This document shows, one piece after another, positions 1 through 7,867 of a stretch of DNA of 64,000 bases. The stretch is from Brachybacterium endophyticum. Lineage in GTDB: Bacteria > Actinomycetota > Actinomycetes > Actinomycetales > Dermabacteraceae. The translations under genes and the position numbers were made by a program. Under the pieces are notes generated by a model. That model worked only from the letters and a program-made list of their open reading frames with translations. It ran no database searches and was not told where the DNA came from. Position 1 is the stretch's first letter. Each line of letters begins with the position of its first letter. The DNA lies in NCBI RefSeq assembly GCF_003130585.1, contig NZ_QFKX01000001.1, positions 620,001-684,000 on the forward strand. Direction: 5' to 3'.

Positions 1-705
1 ACGCCGATGATCACGCCCAGCCTGGTGCTCCCGGAGGCGATGGAGGGCACGGGCTTCCTCGGCGAGCACGCCGACGAGGTCTACCACCTCGACAAGGACG
101 ACGACCTCTACCTGGTGGGAACGAGCGAGGTCGCGCTGGCGGGCTACCACCGCGACGAGGTCCTGGACCTCTCGGACGGCCCGCTGCGCTACGCCGGTTG
201 GTCGACCTGCTACCGCCGCGAGGCGGGGAGCTACGGGAAAGACACCCGCGGGATCATCCGCGTCCACCAGTTCCAGAAGGTCGAGATGTTCTCGTTCTGC
301 CGGATCGAGGACTCCTACGAGGAGCACGAGCGCCTGCTGGACTGGGAGCGGGAGATGATGGCGCGGATCGACGTGCCCTACCGCATCATCGACACCGCCG
401 CCGGCGACCTCGGCACGAGCGCGGCCCGCAAGTTCGACTGCGAGGCGTGGATGCCCAGCCAGGACACCTACCGCGAGCTCACCTCGACCTCGAACACGAC
501 CCAGTTCCAGGCCCGTCGGCTGAACATCCGTGAGCGCGCCGAGGACGGACTGCGCCACGTCGCGACTCTCAACGGCACGCTCGGGACCACGCGTTTCATC
601 GCCGCGATCCTGGAGAACCACCAGCAGGCCGACGGGTCCGTGATCGTGCCCGAGGGGCTGCGGCCCTACCTCGGCGGCCGCGAGGTCTTCGAGGTGCAGG
701 CCTGA
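1..705 (+). CDS. serS: seryl-tRNA synthetase, C-terminal part (5' end outside window)
   Basis: Class II aminoacyl-tRNA synthetase that charges tRNA-Ser (and tRNA-Sec where present) with serine in the cytoplasm. The open frame runs in from the left edge, so the N-terminal coiled-coil arm and motif 1 are missing. The visible 234 residues hold motif 2 ([14 protein letters not shown], then [11 protein letters not shown]) and motif 3 ([19 protein letters not shown] near the end), both characteristic of SerRS, and the protein ends in the usual short tail. The next gene follows on the same strand. Two tRNA-Ser genes lie further along in this window. Identification is secure; only the 5' boundary is unknown. 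Confidence 0.97.
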   Translation, partial: TPMITPSLVLPEAMEGTGFLGEHADEVYHLDKDDDLYLVGTSEVALAGYHRDEVLDLSDGPLRYAGWSTCYRREAGSYGKDTRGIIRVHQFQKVEMFSFCRIEDSYEEHERLLDWEREMMARIDVPYRIIDTAAGDLGTSAARKFDCEAWMPSQDTYRELTSTSNTTQFQARRLNIRERAEDGLRHVATLNGTLGTTRFIAAILENHQQADGSVIVPEGLRPYLGGREVFEVQA

Positions 706-805
706 GATGGGTCGAGGACGTTCCCGCACGCCCGGGGTGTGGCGTCGACTGCGCCGACGCCTGCCCTTCCCCCGTACGCCGAGGAGAGATGACAACCTCG
801 TGGGC

Positions 806-1684
806 ATGACCGACATCGATTCCGCGCCCGAGAGCAGCGCCGCGACCGAGCACACGCGCCGGAAGCTGCACCGGGCCCTCGAATCGCTGCGCGAGGGGAC
901 CCTGCTGTTCGGGCTCGATGTCGACGGGACCCTCGTGGACCACGACGGCGTCATGTCCGAGGGGGTGCACGACGCCCTGATCACGGCCGCGTCCGCCCAC
1001 CGCGTGGTGATCGCGACGGGGCGTTCTCTCGGCGCCACGCTGCCGATCGCGCGGATGGCCGGGATCGAGCGCGGTTTCGCCGTGTGCTCGAACGGCGCGG
1101 TGACCGTGGAGCTCGACCCCGAGGCGGAGGACGGCTGGCGCGTGCTGGAGACTCGTGCCTTCCAGCCCGAGGAGGCCCTGAGCACGCTGCGCGAGGTCGC
1201 TCCTGAGGCCCACTACGCGGTCGAGACCGTCGACGGCGCCTTCTACGCCACGCCCGGATTCCAGGACGCGAGCTTCGGCGTCGAGGCCCGGGCCACCGAG
1301 CTCGACGACCTGCTCACCCTCGAGGCCGTGCGCGTGGTCGTGCACGTCCCAGACCTCACGCCACAGGAGTTCGCGCAGCTCATCGAGCAGTCCGGGGTGC
1401 ACGGGGTGCAGTACGCGATCGGCTGGACGGCCTGGCTCGACATGGCCGCGCCCGGCGTCTCGAAGGCGACCGCGCTGGAGTCCGTGCGAGCCCGCCTGAA
1501 CATCGAGCAGGGCCGCACGGTCTCGGTGGGCGACGGCTTCAACGACGTCGAGATGCTGCGCTGGGCCGGCGTGGGCATCGCCATGGGGCAGGCGGTCGAC
1601 GGGGTCAAGGAGAACGCCGACCTGGTGACGCTGGACGTCTGGCACGACGGCGCCGCCGAGGTGCTGCGCAGCGTCGTCGACTGA
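806..1684 (+). CDS. Cof-type HAD-superfamily hydrolase
   Basis: Predicted cytoplasmic sugar-phosphate or cofactor phosphatase of the HAD IIB (Cof) type; the substrate cannot be told from sequence. Motif I is FGLDVDGTLVD with the nucleophile Asp near the N-terminus, motif II is the VIATGRS segment, and motif IV is GDGFNDVEML near the C-terminus, with a C2 cap between. About 292 residues from the ATG at 806, normal for the family. Starts are uncertain. GTG 800 has GAGGAGAG 11 nt upstream. The frame is also open back to ATG 707, just after serS, but that adds an Arg-rich leader with no counterpart in the fold. Likely co-transcribed with serS. A second Cof-type paralogue lies at 25891. Confidence 0.88.
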   Translation: MTDIDSAPESSAATEHTRRKLHRALESLREGTLLFGLDVDGTLVDHDGVMSEGVHDALITAASAHRVVIATGRSLGATLPIARMAGIERGFAVCSNGAVTVELDPEAEDGWRVLETRAFQPEEALSTLREVAPEAHYAVETVDGAFYATPGFQDASFGVEARATELDDLLTLEAVRVVVHVPDLTPQEFAQLIEQSGVHGVQYAIGWTAWLDMAAPGVSKATALESVRARLNIEQGRTVSVGDGFNDVEMLRWAGVGIAMGQAVDGVKENADLVTLDVWHDGAAEVLRSVVD

Positions 1685-1725
1685 CGGGCCCGCGGGCCTC
1701 GCTCACCGCGCACGCCCCGCGGCGC

Positions 1726-2718
1726 TCAGGCCCTGACGTCGAGGATGACCTTGCCCAGGTGACCGCCCTGCTGCAGGACCTGGTGCGCCTCGCCCGCGCG
1801 CTCCATCGGGACGTGCGCCTGCACCGGCACCCGCACGCTGCCGTCCTCCAGCATCGGCCAGACCAGCTCACGGGTGAGCTGCAGGATCAGGTGCTTCTCG
1901 GCCGACGAGCGCGAGCGCAGCGTCGTGCCGATGACCCGCGATCGCCGCGCCATCAGCGCGCCCAAGTCGAGCTCCCCTCGGGGCCCGCCGATGGTGCCGA
2001 TGACGACCAGCCGCCCGTGCTCGCGCAGCATGGACACGTTGTCCATCAGCGTCGGCCCGCCCACGACGTCCAGGATCACGTCGGCACCGCCGGCCTCGCG
2101 GACGGCGGCGGGCACATCGGCGGTCCGACGGTTCCAGGCGAGGTCCGCGCCGAGCTCACGGGCCGTGGCAACGGCCTTGTCGGAGCCGACGGTGGTCCAG
2201 ACCTGCAGGCCCAGGGCGCGGGCGAACTGCAGGGCGAAGGAACCGATCCCGCCGGTGCCGCCGTGGACCAGGAGCGTCTGCGGCTCGGGGGCGGGCTCGC
2301 CCTGGAGACGCGGCCACGGAGAGCTGGAGCCGCCGCCGGGCTGGAGGTCGGCTTCGACCACGAGGTTGGAGACGACGGTGGCCGCGACCTCGATCAGGCC
2401 GGCGGCATCGCGCAGGTCCAGGTCCGAGGGGGCGGGCAGCAGCTGCTCCTCGGGCACGGCCACCACCTCGGCGTAGCCGCCACCGGCGAGCAGGGCGACC
2501 ACCGCTTCGCCGGTGTCGCGACGATGGCCCGAGACCTCGAGGCCGAGCAGCTCGGAGGCGCCTGGGGGCGGCGGGTAGTGCCCGGCGGCCTGGGCGAGGT
2601 CAGCGCGGTTCACGCCGGCCGCGATCACGTCCACCAGCACCTCGCCCTCGGCGGGGACGGGCTCGGGGAGGTCGGAGAGCTCGAGCTGGTGATCGTCGGT
2701 GACGGTGATGGCGCGCAT
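1726..2718 (-). CDS. NADPH:quinone oxidoreductase, zinc-independent MDR family (PIG3-like)
   Basis: Medium-chain dehydrogenase/reductase that probably moves hydride from NADPH to quinones or enones. The 330-residue protein has the GroES-like N-terminal domain (ending in the AAGVNRADLAQAAGHYPPPPG segment typical of PIG3/TP53I3-like quinone reductases). A Rossmann domain follows with the nucleotide motif VHGGTGGIGSFALQFA near the middle. No structural-zinc Cys cluster is visible. The start at 2718 gives the canonical MRAITV opening of the family; an open frame upstream has no homology-like features. It converges on the HAD gene and is divergent from the GH76 gene. Substrate not determinable. 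Confidence 0.9.
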   Translation of the reverse strand: MRAITVTDDHQLELSDLPEPVPAEGEVLVDVIAAGVNRADLAQAAGHYPPPPGASELLGLEVSGHRRDTGEAVVALLAGGGYAEVVAVPEEQLLPAPSDLDLRDAAGLIEVAATVVSNLVVEADLQPGGGSSSPWPRLQGEPAPEPQTLLVHGGTGGIGSFALQFARALGLQVWTTVGSDKAVATARELGADLAWNRRTADVPAAVREAGGADVILDVVGGPTLMDNVSMLREHGRLVVIGTIGGPRGELDLGALMARRSRVIGTTLRSRSSAEKHLILQLTRELVWPMLEDGSVRVPVQAHVPMERAGEAHQVLQQGGHLGKVILDVRA

Positions 2719-2886
2719 GGACGCCACGGTACGCGGCCGCGCTGAGGACGGGACGCGGCCGGAATCGGAGGAATCACCAGGTATCGGAACGGTTCGACGG
2801 TTCGGGGGACCTTCGTGCTCGCCCGGTCTAGCGTGAGCGGCGATCCCGCGGGGTCCCCCGTCGGACGCACTCGAGGAGGAGTGATC
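2719..2886. promoter_or_regulatory. divergent intergenic region between quinone reductase and GH76 gene
   Basis: No gene is seen in these 168 bases. The only clear element is a strong ribosome-binding site, GAGGAGGA at 2873-2880, which sets the GTG start of the GH76 gene at 2887. No convincing -35/-10 pair or operator palindrome was recognised by eye for either direction. Confidence 0.4.
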
Positions 2887-4257
2887 GTGGACGAGCCGAT
2901 GCACGACCGGGTCCGAGCAGATCGTGGCCCCGCAGACCGAAGCCGCCAAGACCGGACCCGCACCGACCGGGCCCGTCCCGACCGGATCCGCCCCGCTGAC
3001 CCGCGCCCCGGACGACGCGCCCTGCTGGGAGCGGCTGCCTGCTCCGCGGTGGCGCTGCCCGCAGCCGCTGCCGCTGCTGCCCCGGCCGCGTCGGCCGCGT
3101 CGGCCGCTCCTGCCGCTCCCACCGGGTCGGGCCGAGCCGGAGCGCAGGTCAGCGGTGCTGAGCGGCGGCAGCGCGCCCGGCGAGCGGTCGAGGCGCTGCG
3201 CCTGAACTTCTCGCAGGACGCTCCGAGCGAGATGCTCTCCGAGCTGTACCCACGGCGCGACGGAGACCCCGACTACTCCTACTGCTGGCCGCTCTCGCAG
3301 GCGCGCGCGGCCGCGTGCGAACTGTCCTATGCGCTGCCGACCCCGCCACGGGCCGTGAACGCGTTCGTCGCCTCCCTCGAGCGTGCCCAGGAGGCCTACT
3401 GGTACCCGGCGGGAGGGGAGACCGACCTGCCGGGATACACCGCAGCCTGCGACGCCGAGCAGGGGCCCCACGGCGACATGTATTACGACGACAACGCCTG
3501 GGTGGGCCTGCAGGAGGTCGAGGAGCACCTGATGACGAACGGTCGTCGCGGTGACCTCGGCCGTGCCCGCGCCGTGCTCGAGCTGCTGCGCTCGGGGGAG
3601 GACACGGATCCCGACGCCCCCAGCCCCGGCGGCATCTTCTGGACGCAGGCGGGTGAGGAGAGCGGGCGCAACACCGTCTCCACGGTCCCCTCCGCCAAGC
3701 TGGCCCTGCGTCTGCACGTGCTCACGGGGGAGGACACGATGCTGCGCGATGCCCAGCGCTGGATGACCTGAACCCGCAACACACTGCTCTCGGCCGACGG
3801 CCTGTTCTGGGACAACATCGGGCCCGATGGCGCCATCGACCGCACGACCTGGAGCTACAACCAGGGCGTCCCGCTGGGGGCGGAGGTCCTGCTGTACGAG
3901 ATCACCGGCCGGCAGGAGCACCGTGACCGCGCGATCGACCTGGCCGACGCCGTGGCCAGCCACTTCGGCCCCTACGAGGACGGTGGCGGGCTCGATCAGG
4001 AGCCGCTGCAGTTCGCTGCGATCCTGACGTCGAACCTGGTGATGGCCGAAGCCTTCATCGGTGATCGCATCCCCGGCCGCTCGATCGCGCGGGCCTACGC
4101 GGACCGGCTGTGGGGACGGCGAGATCCCGGCACCGATCTGTACGACGGCGAGAAGCGCGAGGGCGGGGATCGCCTGCACCTTCTGGACCAGGCGGGGTAC
4201 GCGCGAGCGCTCGCCGTGGCGGCGCTGTCCGCGAAGAGCGCGCGGAAGCTGTGCTGA
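2887..4257 (+). pseudogene. GH76 alpha-1,6-mannanase, interrupted by an in-frame TGA
   Basis: Secreted glycoside hydrolase family 76 endo-alpha-1,6-mannanase-like protein, expected to cut the backbone of yeast mannan or related polymers. GTG 2887 lies 6 nt after GAGGAGGA. The N-terminus has a Tat-like signal (RPGRRALLG then an Ala-rich hydrophobic stretch). The family's catalytic Asp pair is visible in YYDDNAWVGL. Reading stops at TGA 3769-3771 after RWMT. The same frame then continues without any shift for 162 codons with recognisable GH76 sequence (TRNTLLSADGLFWDN, TTWSYNQGVPLGAEVLLYE) to a stop at 4257. A TGG Trp codon at 3769 would restore one protein of about 456 residues. As read, the product loses about a third of the (alpha/alpha)6 barrel. 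Sequencing error, real nonsense mutation or readthrough remain open. Its stop abuts the next gene's stop on the other strand. Confidence 0.85.
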
Positions 4258-4554
4258 TCAGCGCAGGTCCCTCTGCCCGCCGCGCTCGATGTAGGAGCGA
4301 GCGGACTGCTCGGCCTTGTCGATCTTGCGGCGGTGCTTCGGCGCGTACCGGCGGGCGGTGCCCGCCATGACGTCGGTCGCCCGCCCGGCCGCCTGACGTC
4401 CTCGGTCGGTCCGCAGAGCTGCTCGCGCGGTGTGGGTCAGTCGATTCAGTCGCATGAGCATCACACGACCAGCCGCAGCTGGACTGCGCCTGCGTGTGCG
4501 CCGGACGCTTCCCGAACCGGCGCCACCAGACCCCGCGAGCCGCTCTCGCATCAT
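4258..4554 (-). CDS. small basic hypothetical protein
   Basis: A 98-residue Arg/Lys-rich protein with no signal peptide or membrane span. The second half (GTARRYAPKHRRKIDKAEQSARSY) looks helical and faintly recalls the repeated K-x-x-K-I-D-K-A pattern of MT0933/Rv0909-type antitoxin-like proteins. That is a resemblance only and no toxin gene is adjacent. The tandem ATGATG at 4549-4554 has GAAGGA 3-6 nt upstream, inside the 3' end of the VOC gene. A shorter form from ATG 4461 or 4455 lacks a visible ribosome site. Probably translated together with the VOC gene. Its stop directly abuts the GH76 stop. Function unknown. Confidence 0.55.
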   Translation of the reverse strand: MMRERLAGSGGAGSGSVRRTRRRSPAAAGRVMLMRLNRLTHTARAALRTDRGRQAAGRATDVMAGTARRYAPKHRRKIDKAEQSARSYIERGGQRDLR

Positions 4555-4566
4555 GGGTCCTTCGGG

Positions 4567-4947
4567 TCAGTCCCTCGGCGGATGCTCCGCGATGCAGAAC
4601 AGGTTGCCCTCCGGATCCGCCAGCGTCGTCCACTGCACGTGCGGGTGCTCGTCCAGGACGTGCCATTTGACGGTGGCGCCGAGCGCCTCGGCACGTTCGA
4701 CCTCCGACTCCCGGCTGCCCCAGGGGACGGTCAGATCGAGGTGGGCGAGCTGTCGCGCGGGGCGCTCACCCTCCAGGGGCTGGAAGAAGAGGCCGAAGCC
4801 CTGGGGCCCGGCGGGGGCGACGTAGACGCAGTCGCCGCCGGGATGGGTGTCGCCACCGGTGATCTGCGACCAGAACCGTGCGAGGTCGTAGGGATGCTGC
4901 GCCTCGGCGTTGTAGGCGCCGAGGGTGAGGGTCGTCGACGTGTTCAT
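4567..4947 (-). CDS. VOC-superfamily (glyoxalase/bleomycin resistance-like) protein
   Basis: 126-residue single vicinal-oxygen-chelate domain protein. It shows the beta-alpha-beta-beta-beta pattern with LAHLDLTVP in the middle and the closing strand WTTLADPEGNLFCIAEHP, which carries the usual D-P-x-G-N-x-F/L-C motif of this fold. It may bind a small metabolite or antibiotic, or act as a metal-dependent enzyme; the family is too broad to decide. ATG 4947 (with AGGAC just before) gives the normal family length; an upstream open stretch would cross into the tRNA-Ser gene region. It forms a small transcription unit with the basic protein at 4258. Confidence 0.82.
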   Translation of the reverse strand: MNTSTTLTLGAYNAEAQHPYDLARFWSQITGGDTHPGGDCVYVAPAGPQGFGLFFQPLEGERPARQLAHLDLTVPWGSRESEVERAEALGATVKWHVLDEHPHVQWTTLADPEGNLFCIAEHPPRD

Positions 4948-5046
4948 GTCCTGGAGCGTATCGACGACGACGGACGGATCCTGTCCTCGAACGGGAGAGC
5001 CTGTTGCATCCGATAGAGTCGTCCGGCAGCCGTGTGACGGCTGCCC

Positions 5047-5134
5047 GGAGGGATGACAGAGCGGCCGAATGTGGTGGTCTTGAAAACCACTGTGCAGTGA
5101 TCCTGTACCGCGGGTTCGAATCCCGCTCCCTCCG
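5047..5134 (+). tRNA. tRNA-Ser(TGA)
   Basis: 88-nt class II tRNA. Acceptor GGAGGGA (5047-5053) pairs with TCCCTCC (5127-5133), discriminator G 5134. Anticodon stem GTGGT/ACCAC encloses the loop CTTGAAA with anticodon TGA at 5081-5083. A long variable arm follows, and the T arm is GCGGG-TTCGAAT-CCCGC. The CCA end is not encoded (CCG follows). It reads UCA and, by wobble, other UCN serine codons. Confidence 0.96.
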
Positions 5135-5149
5135 CCGTTCCTCCGCTGC

Positions 5150-5464
5150 TCACCCGAAGTAGATCGGGTGGTGCGCGGCGCAGCCGGGGTTGAAGGGTGC
5201 GGCGCACCGCGGGCAGGCATCCACGGCCGTGTACTCGGCGATGGTGAGTTCGCGCCGGCACGCGCCGCACAGCACGGCGTGCACGTTCTCGGACCCCTCC
5301 GGCCACGGCCGCGAGGGATGATCGGCGGTCTCCTCGTGGCACAGGTGGCAGGGGTAGTACTCGCCGCAGCAGGCGAAGCGGATCGCGATGATGTCCAACG
5401 GCGTCCGGTAGTGGATGCAGCGGGTGTGGTCGTCGACGGTCGGGCCGTGCACGTCGGGGGTCAT
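5150..5464 (-). CDS. CHY-type zinc finger protein
   Basis: 104-residue cytoplasmic protein with a CHY-type zinc finger. Metal ligands are seen in the order CIHY, CCGEYYPCHLCHE, DHPSRPW, LCGACRRE and CPRC, with a late FNPGCAAHH segment. The fold is known from eukaryotic Pirh2/RCHY1; bacterial stand-alone members have no settled function, so a role in metal or redox handling is only a guess. Its ATG (5462-5464) overlaps the TGA of the upstream bioN gene by 4 bases, so it is translationally coupled as the last gene of the biotin-transport operon. Converges on tRNA-Ser. Confidence 0.85.
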   Translation of the reverse strand: MTPDVHGPTVDDHTRCIHYRTPLDIIAIRFACCGEYYPCHLCHEETADHPSRPWPEGSENVHAVLCGACRRELTIAEYTAVDACPRCAAPFNPGCAAHHPIYFG

Positions 5465-6063
5465 CGCACTCCTCGTGCTGTCAGGGCCTCCCCGAGCTCG
5501 TCCGCGTGCTTGAGCGCGAGGATCAGGAACGGCACTGCGAAGCGCCGCAGGCTCGGTCGGGCGCTGCGGGCCCGCTGGGCCTCGCGCACCTGGCCGGCGG
5601 CGCGGGTGAGCGCGGGCACCGTGTTCAGGGTGACGGCCAGCAGCAGGGCGACGCGCTGCGGGTCGATGCGCAGGCGGGAGAGCGGCGAGAGGCCGCGCTC
5701 CATCGCATCGAGCAGGTCGGTGGTGCGCGTGGTCAGGGCCAGCAGCGCCGCGATCGAGATCAGGGCGGCGATCCGGGTGGTGTTCACGAGGGCGGGCCCC
5801 GGGCCCAGGAAGATCAGCTGGCCGACGGCGGTGACGATCAGGATCCAGCGCATCGCCACCAGCTGTCCGAGCAGAACGCGAAGGCCGATGCCGGGCACCG
5901 CGTAGCAGGCCAGGCAGAGCGCGGCGGGGATCGTGGCGGTCGGCCGCCCCCAGGCCTGCGGCAGCAGGGAGATCGCGAGCACCAGCGCCGCCAGGACGAG
6001 GGCCTTGCGTCCGGTGGCGAGCAGGTGCCACAGGCTGCTGCCGGGCCGGTAGAGCGTCACCAT
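5461..6063 (-). CDS. bioN: energy-coupling factor transmembrane protein (BioN/EcfT)
   Basis: 200-residue membrane protein, the EcfT scaffold that links the substrate-binding BioY to the ATPase BioM in a biotin ECF importer. It has several hydrophobic spans (for example the LVLAALVLAISLLP and ILIVTAVGQLIFLG regions). A cytoplasmic C-terminal helical part carries the two Ala-Arg-Gly-like coupling motifs of EcfT: REAQRARSAR near residue 160 and LTARGVR at the very end. It starts inside the last 7 bases of the bioM gene and overlaps the CHY gene by 4, so it is translated in the middle of the operon. Small size matches dedicated BioN rather than shared EcfT proteins. Confidence 0.9.
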   Translation of the reverse strand: MVTLYRPGSSLWHLLATGRKALVLAALVLAISLLPQAWGRPTATIPAALCLACYAVPGIGLRVLLGQLVAMRWILIVTAVGQLIFLGPGPALVNTTRIAALISIAALLALTTRTTDLLDAMERGLSPLSRLRIDPQRVALLLAVTLNTVPALTRAAGQVREAQRARSARPSLRRFAVPFLILALKHADELGEALTARGVR

Positions 6064-6743
6064 CGCAGGCTCTCCTCGTAGGCGGCGATGACCTCGGCCG
6101 ACGCGCCGACGGCCGCGACCCGGCCCTCGGCCACGTACACGGCGCTCTCGCAGCGGCGGGCGAGTGCGAGGTCGTGGGTGACCAGCAGAAGACGGTGCGC
6201 ACCCTCGGCGAGGAGATGGTCGGCGACGTGGCGTGCGTTGCGCGCATCCAGGTAGGCGGTCGGCTCGTCGGCGATCACCAGCTCGGGGCTGCGCACGAAC
6301 GCCCCGCAGAGGGCGAGCAGCTGCTTCTGCCCGCCGGAGAGGTCGTGCGAGCTACGGTCCGCGAGATCGGAGAGACCGAAGCGCTCGAGCGCCGCCGTCA
6401 CCCTCTCCGCCCGCTCGGCACGTCGGAGCCGGTCGCCGCGCAGGGAGAAGGCGACGTCCTCGGCGACCGTCGGCATCACGATCTGCGCATCGGGGTTGCT
6501 GAACACGATCGCGACCCGGCGTCGCAGCTCGGCGGCCTGACGCCGGGGATCGAGCCCCAGCACCTCGACCGTGCCGGAGGAGGCGGGGAGCAGCCCTCCG
6601 ACCAGGCGCGCGAGGGTGGATTTCCCCGAGCCGTTGTCACCGAGGACCGCCGTCGTCCGGGCATCGAGGGTCAGCGAGACGTCCCGCAGCGCCTCGACCT
6701 CGCCCAGTCGCACGCTCGCGTCCTCGAGCACGATGCCGTTCAT
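6057..6743 (-). CDS. bioM: ECF transporter ATPase (BioM)
   Basis: 228-residue ABC ATPase that powers the biotin importer. Walker A is GDNGSGKST, the Q loop lies in FSNPDAQIVMPTV (the FQNPDxQ pattern typical of ECF ATPases), the signature is LSGGQKQLLALCGA, Walker B is LVIADEPTAYLD, and the switch His is in LLVTHDLAL. A single ATPase here implies a homodimer, as in BioM of BioMNY systems. ATG 6743 overlaps the TGA of the thiolase gene by 4 bases, and bioN begins within its end. Confidence 0.93.
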   Translation of the reverse strand: MNGIVLEDASVRLGEVEALRDVSLTLDARTTAVLGDNGSGKSTLARLVGGLLPASSGTVEVLGLDPRRQAAELRRRVAIVFSNPDAQIVMPTVAEDVAFSLRGDRLRRAERAERVTAALERFGLSDLADRSSHDLSGGQKQLLALCGAFVRSPELVIADEPTAYLDARNARHVADHLLAEGAHRLLLVTHDLALARRCESAVYVAEGRVAAVGASAEVIAAYEESLRW

Positions 6744-7867
6744 GCGACGACCTCCACGACGGCCGCGACGCCCATCCCGCCGCCGACGGAGGCGGCGGCG
6801 ACCCCGAGCGTCCCGGGCCTCGCGCCGCCGCGGACGAGGCGGCTGAACAGGCGCACCACGCTCACGGCACCGCTCGCGCCCCACGGATGGCCGAGCGCGA
6901 GGGCGCCGCCGTCGGCGCACACCCGCGGGTCGTCGTCGGCGAGGTCCAGCCGTCCCAGCACAGCCAGGACCTGGGCGGCGAACGCCTCCACGATCTCGAC
7001 CGCCGCGATCTGGTCGATGCCGACGCCGGCGCGCTCGAGAGCCGCGGTGATCGCGGGCGCCGCACCGACCCCGGGCAGGGCCGGGTCGCAGCCGACGACC
7101 GCGTGGCCGCGGATCGCGAGGCCGGGGACCCCGGGCGCCGCCCGGCGGGGAAGGAGCGCGACCGCCGCGGCGCCGTCGCTGATCCGCGTGGCGGTGCCGG
7201 CGGTGACGGTGCCGTCCGCTGCCAGCGGGGTCAGGCGTGGCAGCAGGGCCTCCGCGCGGCCGATCGCGTCGTCGTCCGTGGCGCTCCCCAGGGGGACGAG
7301 CTCCGCGTCGAAGCGTCCGGATTCGTGTGCGCTGCGGGCGCGCCGGTGGCTGCGGGCCGCGTACGCGTCCTGCCGCGCGCGGTCGATGCCGTCGTGCCGG
7401 GCGAGCTCGTCGGCCGCTGCGGGCATGTCGGGGTCCGGCCGACCGGCGGGAGCGAAGGGCGCGCGGGCATACGTCACCCCGTCGATCGAGCGCACCGGCG
7501 CGGTCGACGCGCTCTCGACGCCGCCGGCGAGCCGTGGACGTTCGTCGCCCGCACCGATCGCCGTGGCCGCGTCGATGATCGCGGCGAGCCCGCTCCCGCA
7601 CTGCCGGTCGACGGTCGCACCGGTCACCTCGGGACCGAGGCCCGCGGCGAGAGCCGAGACGCGGGCGGGGTTGCCACCGGGTCCCGTGCAGTTCCCGAGC
7701 ACGACGTCGGCCGGGTGGAGCCCGTGCCCGAGCGCGGCAGAGGCATCGGCGCTCACCACCTGCAGGACGGGCCCCACGAGCTGCTCGACCCGCAGGTCCG
7801 CGAGCGCCCGGCCGCGGGTGGCGATCGGTGTGCGCCGGGCGGCGATGATGACGGCTTCATCCGGCAC
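6740..7867 (-). CDS. thiolase-family protein lacking the second catalytic Cys
   Basis: 375-residue member of the thiolase family (acyl-CoA condensation or cleavage). The nucleophile is present in DRQCGSGL (Cys90) and the catalytic His in GGALALGHPWGASGA (His327). The usual N-E-A-F-A box reads VEAFA. The C-terminal CxGGGxG loop, which supplies the acid/base Cys, reads SVGGGMG with Ser at position 360 (codon TCC). It is therefore either a thiolase with altered chemistry or a thiolase-fold condensing or hydrolysing enzyme. It lies between an acyl-CoA ligase (11-bp overlap) and bioM (4-bp overlap) in the biotin-transport operon, so its substrate may be a biotin-related or pimelate-related acyl-CoA. 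That last point is inference. Confidence 0.82.
   Translation of the reverse strand: MPDEAVIIAARRTPIATRGRALADLRVEQLVGPVLQVVSADASAALGHGLHPADVVLGNCTGPGGNPARVSALAAGLGPEVTGATVDRQCGSGLAAIIDAATAIGAGDERPRLAGGVESASTAPVRSIDGVTYARAPFAPAGRPDPDMPAAADELARHDGIDRARQDAYAARSHRRARSAHESGRFDAELVPLGSATDDDAIGRAEALLPRLTPLAADGTVTAGTATRISDGAAAVALLPRRAAPGVPGLAIRGHAVVGCDPALPGVGAAPAITAALERAGVGIDQIAAVEIVEAFAAQVLAVLGRLDLADDDPRVCADGGALALGHPWGASGAVSVVRLFSRLVRGGARPGTLGVAAASVGGGMGVAAVVEVVA

Noticed and set aside
3769..3771. TGA as a selenocysteine codon in the GH76 gene
   Set aside because: The residue expected at this point in the family is Trp, no stem-loop of SECIS type was seen just after it, and GH76 enzymes are not known selenoproteins.
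4258..4554. MT0933-type antitoxin
   Set aside because: Similarity is limited to a Lys-rich helix pattern and there is no toxin partner, so it is left as hypothetical.
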